This document shows, piece by piece, positions 35,954 to 45,246 of a stretch of DNA of 64,000 nucleotides. The stretch is from Gemmatimonadaceae bacterium (lineage in GTDB: Bacteria > Gemmatimonadota > Gemmatimonadetes > Gemmatimonadales > Gemmatimonadaceae). The position numbers were made by a program, and so were the translations under genes. The notes under the pieces were generated by a model. That model searched no databases, had not been told where the DNA came from, and saw nothing but the letters and a program-made list of their open reading frames with translations. Positions within the stretch are counted from its first letter, which is position 1. The number at the start of each line of letters is the position of its first letter. Location of the stretch: the NCBI GenBank assembly GCA_016720905.1, contig JADKJT010000001.1, positions 124,001-188,000 on the forward strand, given 5' to 3'.

Positions 35954-37166
35954 TTACGCCTTGGGTCGACGACGAGCCGTCGAATCGGCCGGCGTCTGCT
36001 CGCGCGGTGCAGTGATGCGCACCGGTGCGTCGTGCGTGAGCGTGAGGTGCCCTTCCACGATGACCTGATCGCCCGCGTTCACGGGAATCTGCCCCGTAAC
36101 AGAATCGGGGAGTACTTCGGTATCTACGCCGTTGCTGCGTCCCGGCAGAATGTACGTCCACTGGGCGCGGCCATCTTTCACCACGAACACCAGCGGACGA
36201 CCATCGCGCTCGATCACGGCGCGAGCCGGCACCAGACGTCGATTGGTGAGTCGGGTGGCCTCCAGTTGCACGTCGGCGTACATGCCCGGGCGCAGTGCGC
36301 CGTCGCCAACCACACGCACAATGGCGCGACCGGCGCGGGTAACCGAGTCCACCATTGGCAGCACCGCATCAATGCGGCCGCGAATGGCACGGCCCGGTGC
36401 GCCAGCCGAGGTGATCATCGCTTCACCGCCTACGCGAATGAGCGGAAGGTCGTGTTCAAGCACCTGGGCTTCAATGCGGAGATTGCGGGTGTCGACGGCG
36501 GTGAGCAGTTGCTGTCCTCCGGTCAATCGCTCACCGACGGCAATGTCGATGCCGTCAATCATGCCATCGACCGGACTGGTGATGATGGCGCGCGATTGCT
36601 CCCACTTGGCTCGTTCAAGCTTGAGCCGAGCGCCGGGGAGGCCCGTCTTGTTCATCAGCGCGGTGCGCTGTGCCGCGGTGGGGCTGCGGCCGGTCACCAA
36701 CGAGTCGGGCAGGTAGAGTTCGAGATACGCTCTGCTCGGCCTGATCGGTGGATGCCTGTGCTTCGCGCACGGCCAGGTCAAACGGATACGGGTCGAGCTT
36801 AACCAGCACCTGACCTTTGGTGACGCGCGCGCCGGGGCGAACCAGTACCTGGGCGACCGTGCCGGCCACTTCGGCGCGGAGTTTGACGGCGGCGTCGGAG
36901 CGGATCTGGCCGGTAGTGTTCACGCGCAAAATCAGGTCGCCTTCGCGCGCCGCGTCGGCAGTGACGGGGAGGGCAAGTTGGGACTGTGGCGCTCCGTCGG
37001 CGTTGGCCGAGGCGGCTGCGGAGGCGTCGCCGGTGGCCGGCTTGGTGGAATCGCCGGCGGTGGCGTCGCCTCTCTTACAGGCGCTAGCGGCGGCGAGCAT
37101 GGCGACCAACAGCAGCGGTCGCACAACGCACCGCGCGCCGGACTTTCGAAAGGGAAAAGCGATCAT
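35954..37166 (-). pseudogene. RND periplasmic adaptor (membrane fusion) lipoprotein, frameshifted
   Basis: The reading begins at ATG 37166 with a lipoprotein signal (LLLVAMLAAASAC, lipobox Cys). The lipoyl-like half-motif follows (TTGQIRSDAAVKLRAEVAGT, then VRPGARVTKGQVLVKLD). After DLAVREAQASTDQAEQ the frame is lost, and the second half continues in another frame from about 36735 as AYLELYLPDSLVTG, then TSPVDGMIDGIDIAVGE and the barrel domain to 35954. One missing base explains it. All adaptor domains are otherwise present, so this is either a recent mutation or a sequencing deletion. It is the first gene of the adaptor-permease-permease operon and would normally link the pumps to an outer-membrane channel. 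Confidence 0.75.
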
Positions 37167-37394
37167 AATTGACGACGCAATGGAGGCCCGGGGACGGCGG
37201 GGACGCAGGAACCACGTCGGTATTCGCTGACCAGTTGGCCAGACAGGGATTGGATGTCGCGCCCGGAGCAAAGGGTTGCCGGATCTTCTCAATGTGTGGT
37301 TCGGGCAGCGGGTTGGCGAGAGCGAAATCGTCCTAACGGGGGGCTAAATCCCGCAAGATCGACGTCGAGAACCGTCCTTTGCCACAGCGCCATT

Positions 37395-38588
37395 CTAGCG
37401 AGTCTCCACCCGATAGAAGCTCAGCTGCGCTGCGCCCGACTCATCAAAGTGGCGAATTACCACGACGTCTTCAGCAAAGCTGACCAATTGGGGTCGCTGA
37501 GCCTCCGGCAGCGGAAGGCTCACCAGCGAAATCCTGGCCCCACCATTGTCGATAACGTACCAATGCAGGTGATCAAAGTACGGATTGATCCAGATGCGTC
37601 CGCGCGGGTCACCACGAACCTGCCAAAAAGCGGGATACGCGGCCGGTTTCACAAATTGCTTCATTCGTGAAATGTGCTTTTTGCGCTGCTGAGGTGTCGC
37701 ATCGGAAGGGAAGCCAGTCGTCATCAAGGTATCCCAGACCGCATCAGTCAGCTCACGCAGTGCGCCCTGCACTCGCCACATTTTGGTCACGCGCCCGGTG
37801 GCGAGCGATTGCGTGCGAACTTCAAACCTTTGCGGTTCACCGATCAGTAGTTCGCCAGCAAGAATCCCGAAACGCGGCTCAAAGAAGATTGGGCCGAAAT
37901 ACTCGGGCGCCGCGAGACGTCCGAGAGGCTGAAGCAACGTGCCGTCAGTTCGATACAACGCATATGGAAGCATGCGCCGTCTCGTCGCGTCGTATGAATC
38001 CCCCATTGAAAAGTCGCGAACGATGACCGAACCATCGCTGGAGCAACCGTTGTACGGCACGAGCCCCAGCCGGGCTTGCGCGTGACGGAGATTTCCAGAC
38101 CGATCCCACACGGTCCAACGTCCGTCGGCGTCGAGCACGACCAACGAGCTGTCACGCTGAGGGCAGAGATCTCGAACGTCCGAGAACTCCCCGGGACCAT
38201 TTCCGCCTCTGCCGACGATCCTGACGAGCCGTCCGCGTCCGTCGAAATACTTAAGTCGCTGATGGTCGCCGACAACGATCTGGCCGTCCGCCAAGAACGT
38301 ACCGCTGAGAAAGATGCCACGCGCATCAAACTCCAGGCTGTCGTCTTCTTGTATGCCACCGAGCGTGAGATACGGTCGCGATGACAGTCGCACCGCGCCT
38401 GGGCCGGTCGGCAAGCGTGCGAAGCTGACCAGGCGAACGCCGGCACTGTCCGTCACCGTCGTTTCTACGCTGCCGCCACCTGGGGAGGCTTTGCAGGCAA
38501 CCGCGATCATCGTGATCGCCAGTATAACGCCTGATGCGACTCTACGACGTGTCGGCGCGCCAAGAGTGGTGAAACAGGACGCGCGCAT
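37395..38588 (-). CDS. 6-bladed beta-propeller lipoprotein (propeller A)
   Basis: 397 residues from ATG 38588, chosen because it gives a lipoprotein signal (VILAITMIAVAC, Cys ~32). Longer starts add Arg-rich residues. The blade motif VGRGGNGPGEFSDVRDL is the hallmark shared with the other propellers here. Further blades: DSSLVVLDADGRWTVWD, GSVIVRDF and DPRGRIWINPYFDHLHWYVID. No catalytic residues can be named. It is followed upstream by two broken paralogues, so the locus is a tandem family. Confidence 0.8.
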   Translation of the reverse strand: MRASCFTTLGAPTRRRVASGVILAITMIAVACKASPGGGSVETTVTDSAGVRLVSFARLPTGPGAVRLSSRPYLTLGGIQEDDSLEFDARGIFLSGTFLADGQIVVGDHQRLKYFDGRGRLVRIVGRGGNGPGEFSDVRDLCPQRDSSLVVLDADGRWTVWDRSGNLRHAQARLGLVPYNGCSSDGSVIVRDFSMGDSYDATRRRMLPYALYRTDGTLLQPLGRLAAPEYFGPIFFEPRFGILAGELLIGEPQRFEVRTQSLATGRVTKMWRVQGALRELTDAVWDTLMTTGFPSDATPQQRKKHISRMKQFVKPAAYPAFWQVRGDPRGRIWINPYFDHLHWYVIDNGGARISLVSLPLPEAQRPQLVSFAEDVVVIRHFDESGAAQLSFYRVETR

Positions 38589-38709
38589 TCGCGACCGCGC
38601 TTTGCGCACGGGTGGCTGCGACCACCGGCCATCGCTTGAACGACCTCTCCATCGCACAATCATCAAGCAGAATGTGTACGTTTTCGTTTCAAACTCTCAA
38701 GACCCGCAT

Positions 38710-39914
38710 TCAGCGATCCGGTCGAAATCGGACTCGGAGCACTGCCTCCTCACCACTCTCCAGCTCAATTCGAATAAGTGTCGCACTATTCCCTGCCGTA
38801 ATTCCAGCACTCTTCACCACTACATTCGGAAGTGCCACATGATGCTGCGTTCCGCGGCGAGTATCAACAATATGCAGCCCAAACCACGGACGAATGCGGC
38901 TTTCCCCGACGTCGCCGGATGGGGTACGAAACTAGACGGAGTCAATCGTGAGCAGGACGATCCGATCGACGTCCATTCGCGCCAGAAAACGCCACGAAGG
39001 AATGCGTTCAGGGACATCGATATCTGCCGTTTGCAGTTTCGGGATATCCGGCCGGAACCGTCTTAGTGCTTCTTCGAGCAGCACGTCTCGAACCACACTC
39101 GGAATCGCGGGCCGGTCTCGCTCAAGCCTGGCGACAAGCGTCGGGTGGTCAGGCGATTCCAGAGCATAGCGCCATATTGAGTCCGATTGCGTGCACCCCC
39201 CAATGACGGATCCATCAGTCCCACCGACATACTGAAATGATGCGGCATACTGCGTGGAAATCCCAAGCTCAAGGGCGGACTCCTCTGGCACTCTCCAGCA
39301 ACCGGCGGCGACGGCGTAACGGTCAACATGGAATCACCAGACAGTGAATGGACTACAATTCGCTCACGAGCGCGAACAGAGACCTTCGCTCGATTGGGAG
39401 TGGGGATCGTCTCTGAAGACAGCAGTGCCGAATGTGATGCAACCAGTGGGTGCTCTCCCGAAGGCTCCCCCGACAATCCAAGTACCAGATTGCGATCGAA
39501 TGATCCGTCTTCCTTGAAGATCACCAACCCTCGTCGGCCGAGGTCGCCAACGGCGATCCGTCCGTCCGCAAGTACAGTCATTCCATAGGACGAAATCAGT
39601 TCGCCGGGTCCTCCCCCCGCGCGCCCGATCGTGGTACAACGACCCTGTGAATCGGAGGTTACTATTCGGTTCGCACGCCGATCCAAAACCAATAGCCGAG
39701 ACAACGAATCAAGGCCTAGCTCGTCCGCAACGCCGACAAGTGGCCGCCCCTTCGCATCGGAACAGGCAAGCGCAATTGTGTCAAATTGGACATGAAGTCG
39801 CTCCGCTGACATGGCGCCGGGCTGCTTGACGACTCTACCTTCGCACCCGATAGCAAGGAGAGGCAGGAGGCCTCGCGCAATCAAGCGAAGCAGACGCTGG
39901 TGCTGGATTCTCAA
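38710..39914 (-). pseudogene. 6-bladed beta-propeller lipoprotein (propeller B), broken
   Basis: A lipoprotein-like N-terminus (ARGLLPLLAIGC) can be read from TTG 39914. The blade motif IGRAGGGPGELISSYGM identifies the family. At about 39290 (minus-strand CCGTCGCCGCCGG) one base appears missing. The protein then continues in a second frame (WRVPEESALELGISTQYAASF...) down to a TAG at 38932. Beyond this stop the same frame still reads like the family's last blade (RPWFGLHIVDTRRGTQHHV, ending VRFRPDR) to 38710. Two lesions argue for decay, unless both are sequencing errors. Confidence 0.6.
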
Positions 39915-40043
39915 TGACGGAACCTGAAAGTGACGACTGGCAGCCTGAGTGCACTGGCGAGGGCGCGTCCAGCAAACATGATCCGAAAGTCTACTTCGCA
40001 AGCGCCTCCATAGCACGATCGTGACCGAATGCTCAGTGGCATC

Positions 40044-41218
40044 GCTACGGTCGGAACGGCGCGTGACACCATCCGAGCGGCCGAGCTTCGCCCATTCCCG
40101 TGGTGTCGAGGTGGCTAAACTCAACAACGGCATCGGTACTATCCCTTCCCGGCATGACCATGGGAATTCGATCTCGGTTGATCTGGAATGGAAATCCTGC
40201 GTGCGCTAGCTGCACCACTGACTGGACCCGCCCGTCAAGACTCGTTCGCGCAACGTTCGCCGACGGTTCGGCACTGGAAACCAGAGGCCGCCCGCTGCAT
40301 CGATCATTGGCGCCGAGAATGCTGACCGTATTCCATTAGCATCGCTCTCCAGCATTCGCCGAGTCAGCGCTCGCTGACCGGCATCTCGGATACCGCCGAC
40401 GGCGCGATCGAGCACGTCGTTCCGCTCCTTGTCAGAGATGGGCCGACGCGAGAACGGCAGTGGGTACGTTTGATTGATACGCCCCTTGAGATCCATCACT
40501 TTCACACCCGACGAGTCGACGACGATGATGCCTCATCGCACACGGCTCCAACCACCGTCGCAATCTCGTCGAGGGATATTCGGTATCGTGCCGGACCTTC
40601 TCCGACGGCGACATAGCGACGAATCGGAAGCCGAACAAACTCCTCCGGGCGATAGCTTGGCATGCCGACGACCACGACTGGAGTGTCGGCTGCGATCCGT
40701 GCGGTAGCGGTTCGATTTACCACGCGTCGGCGGCGAATCCCCACCAACCGGCCATCGCGAAAACGTCCTGCCACGGTGGTCTGGATGTTGTCCTTTGCGA
40801 CCCACTCTGACAAGACCTGATCAATGGCATTGCCCAAGGCACCATCATAGACCAGGAGACGATTGGAGGTTGGGTCAAATGCCATGATGCTATCGCCAGG
40901 CAGCGAGAAGATTCCACCGACGCTCTGGAACTCGCCAGGCCCGCTGCCGCGGCGGCCGATCGACTTCACGAGAGTCACCGCGGAATCGAACACGGCAATT
41001 CTCTGCTCGTACGAATCCGCGAGCGCAAACATGCCAATTCGCAGGTGGATCCCAACCGTTGTAGAAGGGACAAAGTTCGAACGATCAGGTCCGAGAAGCG
41101 AGTCGACTCGCGTGATTCGCGTCAGCGACGTGGCGTTCGCCTCCGACCAACCATCTCGATCGGCTTGGCATCCCCACGCGACAAGAGTCGTGAGGACAAG
41201 AAGCGCCATTCTGTTCAC
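40044..41218 (-). pseudogene. 6-bladed beta-propeller lipoprotein (propeller C), broken
   Basis: GTG 41218 or ATG 41209 starts a lipoprotein signal (LVLTTLVAWGC). The family motif SIGRRGSGPGEFQSVGG is present. The frame breaks near 40515 (after TVVGAVCDEA) and resumes as IIVVDSSGVKVMDLKGRINQ. It breaks again near 40270 (after GLWFPVP) and resumes as VARTSLDGRVQSVVQLA, running to a TAG at 40044. Each break is repaired by adding one base. The three pieces together have the length of an intact propeller gene. Confidence 0.6.
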
Positions 41219-41281
41219 TTGAGAGTATTCGATGAGTCGAGGGTTTCGACGAGAGCACGATGTGCTTTGGCAAAGCGACGC

Positions 41282-41443
41282 TTACACGATTTCGAAATGC
41301 AGGTGATTCACCGGTGCCTGGCCTGGTGGAATCGTCGACTGAACGTCGTCATTCTTACAGGCAGTGTCCGCAGCGAGCGTTATGGGGAGCAACAGAGAAC
41401 CGAACCTACGTGAGAGTGCAGGGTCTTGAATGACGATGCGATT
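41282..41443 (-). pseudogene. Lipoprotein-leader remnant resembling the RND adaptor 5' end
   Basis: In minus-strand frame, RRFGSLLLPITLAADTAC then KNDDVQS looks like a lipoprotein leader, ending NHLHFEIV and a stop after ~50 codons. No standard start codon is visible. The DNA from about 41340 to 41530 resembles 37060 to 37260, the leader and upstream region of the RND adaptor (shared CTTACAGGC, GGGGACGGCGGGGA, GGATGTC in the same order). It is probably a duplicated and decayed 5' region. Confidence 0.3.
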
Positions 41444-41779
41444 GAGAACTGGGGACGGCGGGGAGGCGCAACTTCTAGTGGGGCTTTGTGGACCTCGTGG
41501 CCGGAAGGGTTTGGATGTCTTGTCCGACAAGATCGGTCACCGGGTACGCGAAATGAGGGGGGGGGCGAGCACGATGACGAAAGCAGGCTCGCGCACCGAG
41601 TCGCGGATGCGCGCTCATGCCACATTCTTTCCAGCCGACGATTCCCGGTCCAAAAGTCCAGTCAAGGTGAGTGTTCACGCCTCGCAGGCTCGGCGGGATT
41701 GACTCAGATTGACTGGACTTCCGGACAGGGGATTTCGAAGGGCACGCCGATGCGCGGCGCGAGACAGTTCACGTAACGG

Positions 41780-41953
41780 TCAGCTTGCTCCGCCGACACA
41801 ATTGAGAGGCGTTCCGAAGCAGTAATAGATACCGTCAGTCTGATCGTAGACGAGATGGTGGATATTGTCTTCGTCCGCCCGAGCCGTTGACGCGGCTCCC
41901 ACGACGACAGCTGCGATGACCACGCACGCGAATTTTAGAGCGTTTCTTTTCAT
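41780..41953 (-). CDS. Small secreted peptide, HHLVYD family (peptide 2)
   Basis: 57 residues. ATG 41953 is preceded by a perfect GGAGG at 7 nt, a strong sign of a real gene. Signal peptide: basic KRN, hydrophobic FACVVIAAVVVGAAS, cleavage near TARAD. The short mature part (~30 residues) contains HHLVYDQTDGIYYCFGTP, then LNC. It shares the order HHLVYD, D, YC, GTP, C with the peptide 54 nt upstream. The two Cys could form a disulfide or be modified. I know no named family. It is last in an operon with a propeller and a thioredoxin-like protein. Confidence 0.75.
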   Translation of the reverse strand: MKRNALKFACVVIAAVVVGAASTARADEDNIHHLVYDQTDGIYYCFGTPLNCVGGAS

Positions 41954-42007
41954 GATGACACCTCCGGGAAGTTGAGTGGTTTGATCCAAGGTTCACACCA
42001 ATGGCCG

Positions 42008-42187
42008 CTACTCCTCGCCGAAATCGCAATCGACTGGAGTGCCAAGGCAATAGAACAGCTTGTCGATTCCATCGTATACAAGATGATGTTTGGGCGCGTC
42101 TGCCGCATGAGCAGCGTTGATCGCAATCGCGCAGATTGCGGCAGCGATCGCAACGCGAATTGATGCTCTCGTCCGTTCCTTTCTCAT
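42008..42187 (-). CDS. Small secreted peptide, HHLVYD family (peptide 1)
   Basis: 59 residues. ATG 42187 with GAGGAGA about 8 nt upstream. Signal peptide: MRKERTRASIRVA, then AIAAAICAIAINAAHAAD with an AHA-type cleavage site. The mature part is DAPKHHLVYDGIDKLFYCLG, then TPVDCDFGEE. It aligns with peptide 2 over the whole mature core despite different signal sequences, so the mature peptide is what is conserved. It lies about 115 nt downstream of the thioredoxin-like gene on the same strand. Confidence 0.75.
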   Translation of the reverse strand: MRKERTRASIRVAIAAAICAIAINAAHAADAPKHHLVYDGIDKLFYCLGTPVDCDFGEE

Positions 42188-42302
42188 GTTCGATCTCTCC
42201 TCAAAGGTTTGTGTGGCCATCTTGGCCACCGATCTAACACCCAACGCCGGCTGCGCTGAGTGAGCGTCGGCGCGTCTGGCGTCGACAATTTCCGAACGTC
42301 GA

Positions 42303-42881
42303 TCAGGGAAGGCGGACGGAGGTGCTTGGACTTCCCCCGAGTTCATCGCGGAGTCGGGTGCCGAGCTTTTTGGCAGCCGCGTCCCAGAATTCACTCTCAC
42401 CCCATTTTCCCGAGTTCATCAACACGACAGATCGACCACGCATAATGACGCGGATAGGCGGTCGGGAGGTCTTCATCACCCACCTCTCCCTTGTTTGCGA
42501 GAGCACCCTGAACTTGACATCAATGCCGGAATGTTCAGCAATCTCGCGCTGTAAGAGCGAATCTGAATCTGTGCCAATGAGAATCACAAACGGCGCTGCC
42601 AACTTATGTGCGGCCGCGCGCTCTGCGAACCTTGATATCTCTGCGATACAGGACAGGCACCGCGATGCTTGGATAAGGAGCACACTACTGAATTCGCCCT
42701 TCACGCCACGTGACGCGCTGTCGCTCATGGGAACTATGGTCGACACGTAGCTTGCGGCGATGAGCGTGCGTATGGGCTCAACGATCGACGACTGCAGGTG
42801 AGTGCTCGCAAGGATCGCAAGTCCACCGACAAGGATTGCGGCCGCTTGACGCGCCCATCCCGAGCCCAAGGCGTTCTTCAC
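42303..42881 (-). CDS. Thioredoxin-fold-like exported protein with CLSC motif
   Basis: 192 residues. GTG 42881 overlaps the stop of propeller D (GTGA). An N-terminal membrane segment (AAAILVGGLAILAS) anchors or exports it. A strand SSVLLIQASRCLSCIAEISRF carries a C-x-x-C in the position of a thioredoxin active site. PPIRVIM has Pro near the cis-Pro position, followed by a final helix. It resembles divergent TlpA/redoxin-like proteins found beside FCB surface peptides. Possible role: redox handling of the two-Cys peptides encoded just downstream (inference). Confidence 0.65.
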   Translation of the reverse strand: MKNALGSGWARQAAAILVGGLAILASTHLQSSIVEPIRTLIAASYVSTIVPMSDSASRGVKGEFSSVLLIQASRCLSCIAEISRFAERAAAHKLAAPFVILIGTDSDSLLQREIAEHSGIDVKFRVLSQTRERWVMKTSRPPIRVIMRGRSVVLMNSGKWGESEFWDAAAKKLGTRLRDELGGSPSTSVRLP

Positions 42882-43987
42882 GGCTTCGCAAGGCTCGGGA
42901 ACAATTGAACTCGGCGAATGATTGCCCTCCCGTCCTCAGTCGCGCCAGTTATCCAAGCAGTGTCGTTGAAGACGCGCAAGAGCCGTCCGGGTACGTTGCG
43001 AATGCGTTTTGTCGCAGCGAGACGAGTGTCAAAAATGTGCCATTCATTCTGGACTTCGCCGTTCGGAGCGGTCCGTTCTGTAGATAGCAACAGATCCCCA
43101 TTGCTCAACGAATGGGCAGACTGGACGTGCGATGCGCGGTCGATCCAGTCCCGTGTCGGCCCGAGGCCTCCACCTGCCGGGCGCAGGCGAGGGTCCAACT
43201 GCACCCAGTATTGCCGCGGGATGTTTGATCTGCAGACTTCATGCCCGTCCTTAAGGTCAACACGGACAATGGTGGGCGAGATGCTCAGTCCGAGAACGGC
43301 GGTTCCACCACGAGTCAGTGCTCCCCACACTCCGTCCACTACAAGGTTCGTTGCCTGAAGAATCGGTTCGGCTGGTACACCTTGCCATTTCACTTGTCCG
43401 TCCCGTTCGACAAGCGTTGCAAGGTGGATGTAGTTGGCCTTCGGCACGGCGCCGAGCAGTAGAAACGAACTTGCACCCGTTCCAACGACCTGCCTTATGT
43501 TGGATGGAATGCGCGGGACCGAACTAATAAGCACCCCGTTCGGCTGGAAGATCGACATGCGACTAAGGGCCATGTCGATCACGACAATGTCTCCGTTCGC
43601 ATCGAACATTCCGGCAGAGGGTAGCCTGAACTCTCCTGGTCCTTCACCCTCACGCCCGATCGACCTGCTGCTTCGCAGATTGGCATCTCTGATTGTGATC
43701 CGTCGACTTCTTGAGTCGATGATGAGTACTTGCCCACTAGCATTTCTATCTAGAACACGGATCCCGAGAGCCGCATCGGGACCGGCGTCAGGAATTGTAT
43801 CCAGGCGCCCCGCTGGAAATATTCGGTCGAACAGGAACTCGCGCGCGACGGCGACTGGTTGAGCCACGCAGGCGCCGCCCTGCGCTAGGTCGTTGGGCAC
43901 GTGTTTGTTGGGCGTTTGCCCGTCAACGATCAGCGGTATTGCGCTGGTCAGGAGAGCCGAAGCGACAATTCCTAGCCCATGCACCAT
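42878..43987 (-). CDS. 6-bladed beta-propeller protein (propeller D)
   Basis: 369 residues from ATG 43987, which gives a signal peptide (VASALLTSAIPLIVDGQ); a GTG 24 nt upstream is possible. Family motif SIGREGEGPGEFRLPSAG is intact. Other blades: GQVLIIDSRSRRITIRD, GDIVVIDMALSRMSIFQ, and NEWHIFDTRLAATKRIRN. It is soluble/exported rather than a lipoprotein. First gene of an operon with the thioredoxin-like protein (4-nt overlap) and the two HHLVYD peptides. This context suggests the propeller binds or displays the peptides. Confidence 0.8.
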   Translation of the reverse strand: MVHGLGIVASALLTSAIPLIVDGQTPNKHVPNDLAQGGACVAQPVAVAREFLFDRIFPAGRLDTIPDAGPDAALGIRVLDRNASGQVLIIDSRSRRITIRDANLRSSRSIGREGEGPGEFRLPSAGMFDANGDIVVIDMALSRMSIFQPNGVLISSVPRIPSNIRQVVGTGASSFLLLGAVPKANYIHLATLVERDGQVKWQGVPAEPILQATNLVVDGVWGALTRGGTAVLGLSISPTIVRVDLKDGHEVCRSNIPRQYWVQLDPRLRPAGGGLGPTRDWIDRASHVQSAHSLSNGDLLLSTERTAPNGEVQNEWHIFDTRLAATKRIRNVPGRLLRVFNDTAWITGATEDGRAIIRRVQLFPSLAKP

Positions 43988-44265
43988 GGAGTCAACCCTT
44001 TGGACGGACACTTGGCCTGCGCGGCTCGCGCCATCTGACGGAGCGGCTGTTCGTACTGCTGCTGACGGACCTACGGCAACACGAAATGTTGTGGCTCGGG
44101 ATTGGACCTAAGACGTCCTGACGATGACGCATTGAGTACGCTGCGCACACTGACCTTGGACATGCCTCAAACTTGCACGAGATCAACCGCTTCTGCGAAT
44201 CGAAGTCACTGTACGCAGCATCCTGAACCGGCGCTATGACGCTAAACGACCATACTCGACGACGC

Positions 44266-44829
44266 TTACAGATGCGGCGCCCAAACCTGCAGCGCCATCC
44301 GACGCACCCACTCCGGACCAGACTCTTTCACTTCGCTCCACGAGTGACCAGTCGTTTCGCGCACGAGTTTGTAGTACGACGCCGGATCCCCTCCGCGGCG
44401 CAACGCCCACGCTGAAAGAGCGCCTTCATTCTCGAATCGCTCGGTGAGGTGCACCACATAGCACCAGTTTCTCAGCGACTGAAATGGTGGGAGTCTGTGC
44501 GCCACGAGCAGTCGTCGAAGCGCCGTCTTGTTCGGCAGGCCGAGCAATGCTGCGGCCTGGGACACACGCAGACTCAGGTGACACTCCTCGAAGAGGCTGG
44601 TCACCTCGGGACATTTGGATAGTGTCGCCGACCAGATGCTGGTGGCGCGTGCCACTGTATCCGACAGACCTGTCATTGTGGATTTCACTGTGCGTAAGGA
44701 ATGGCGCGTCTCGCGAGATTTGTTCAACTCGCGGGCCTCAACCAGCGTGTTGGCCCAACGGCACGCCGTTCGGCACACTGACAATCCCCCCCCCGGACGA
44801 AACGCAATCCCCAATCCATCGATTTCCAA
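44266..44829 (-). CDS. Short AraC-type regulator, paralogue of 46765-47595
   Basis: 187 residues if started at TTG 44829, directly after the operator-like repeats. ATG 44676 would give 136 residues. The C-terminal domain carries an HTH (VSQAAALLGLPNKTALRRLL, then AHRLPPFQSLRNWCY), aligning with the regulator at 46765-47595 (FGVSRRTLHDRLIAHGFPP). The N-terminal GLGIAFRPGG matches ELGIAWVPASS of that paralogue. The receiver-like middle domain is absent, so this may be a shortened partner or competitor. Divergent from the helical-protein gene at 44906. Confidence 0.6.
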   Translation of the reverse strand: MEIDGLGIAFRPGGGLSVCRTACRWANTLVEARELNKSRETRHSLRTVKSTMTGLSDTVARATSIWSATLSKCPEVTSLFEECHLSLRVSQAAALLGLPNKTALRRLLVAHRLPPFQSLRNWCYVVHLTERFENEGALSAWALRRGGDPASYYKLVRETTGHSWSEVKESGPEWVRRMALQVWAPHL

Positions 44830-44834
44830 AACTC

Positions 44835-44874
44835 GTTGCCCATGGTGACCGGTAGTTGCCCATGGTGACCGGTT
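44835..44874. promoter_or_regulatory. Two 20-bp tandem operator-like repeats (site 1)
   Basis: Two direct copies of GTTGCCCATGGTGACCGGTW lie head to tail, 20 bp apart (two helical turns). The same pair occurs at 46698-46732. It lies between divergent genes, 6 nt from the regulator start. Likely binding site of the AraC-type paralogues. Confidence 0.65.
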
Positions 44875-44905
44875 GATTTCGCCAGCACGGGTGCAAACTA
44901 CCGAT

Positions 44906-45169
44906 ATGCTTGCGTCGAAACTCCTCAACGCGATCGACCGCGTGCTCGAATCCGCCGAGGTCTGCGGTCCCGCGGCGCAGGTCGATGACATGGTTCGTGC
45001 ACTGAAAGCCGTGCGACTGGATCTCTATGCCGCGATGGAAGACATCGATCGCGCCAGCGACGACGTGAGGCGACTGCGGGCCATGCAACACTGGAACGAA
45101 CGCGCGGAGTGGGCCGAGCAATTGGTGTCCACGATGTACAGCATGCTCAAACAGCCGATGCCCATATGA
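44906..45169 (+). CDS. Small all-helical protein, unknown function
   Basis: 87 residues from ATG 44906. The sequence is strongly amphipathic and helical (MLASKLLNAIDRVLESAEVC, then DDMVRALKAVRLDLYAAMED, then WAEQLVSTMYSML), with heptad-like spacing that may form a coiled coil or helical hairpin. No known motif. It begins 32 nt from the operator-like repeats and runs in the same direction as the TPR gene (77 nt downstream), so the two are probably cotranscribed. Confidence 0.6.
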   Translation: MLASKLLNAIDRVLESAEVCGPAAQVDDMVRALKAVRLDLYAAMEDIDRASDDVRRLRAMQHWNERAEWAEQLVSTMYSMLKQPMPI

Positions 45170-45246
45170 CATTCTCCTCTTTCCTCAGGGTGCGCCAATG
45201 ATGAAATTCATTGGAATGGCAGTATTGCCCCGCCACTCCTACGCCC

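Noticed and set aside
44012..44265. Possible gene fragment upstream of propeller D
   Set aside because: A short plus-strand frame has residues like RHLTERLFVLLLTDLRQHEM but no start, no context and no known match; left as unexplained intergenic DNA.
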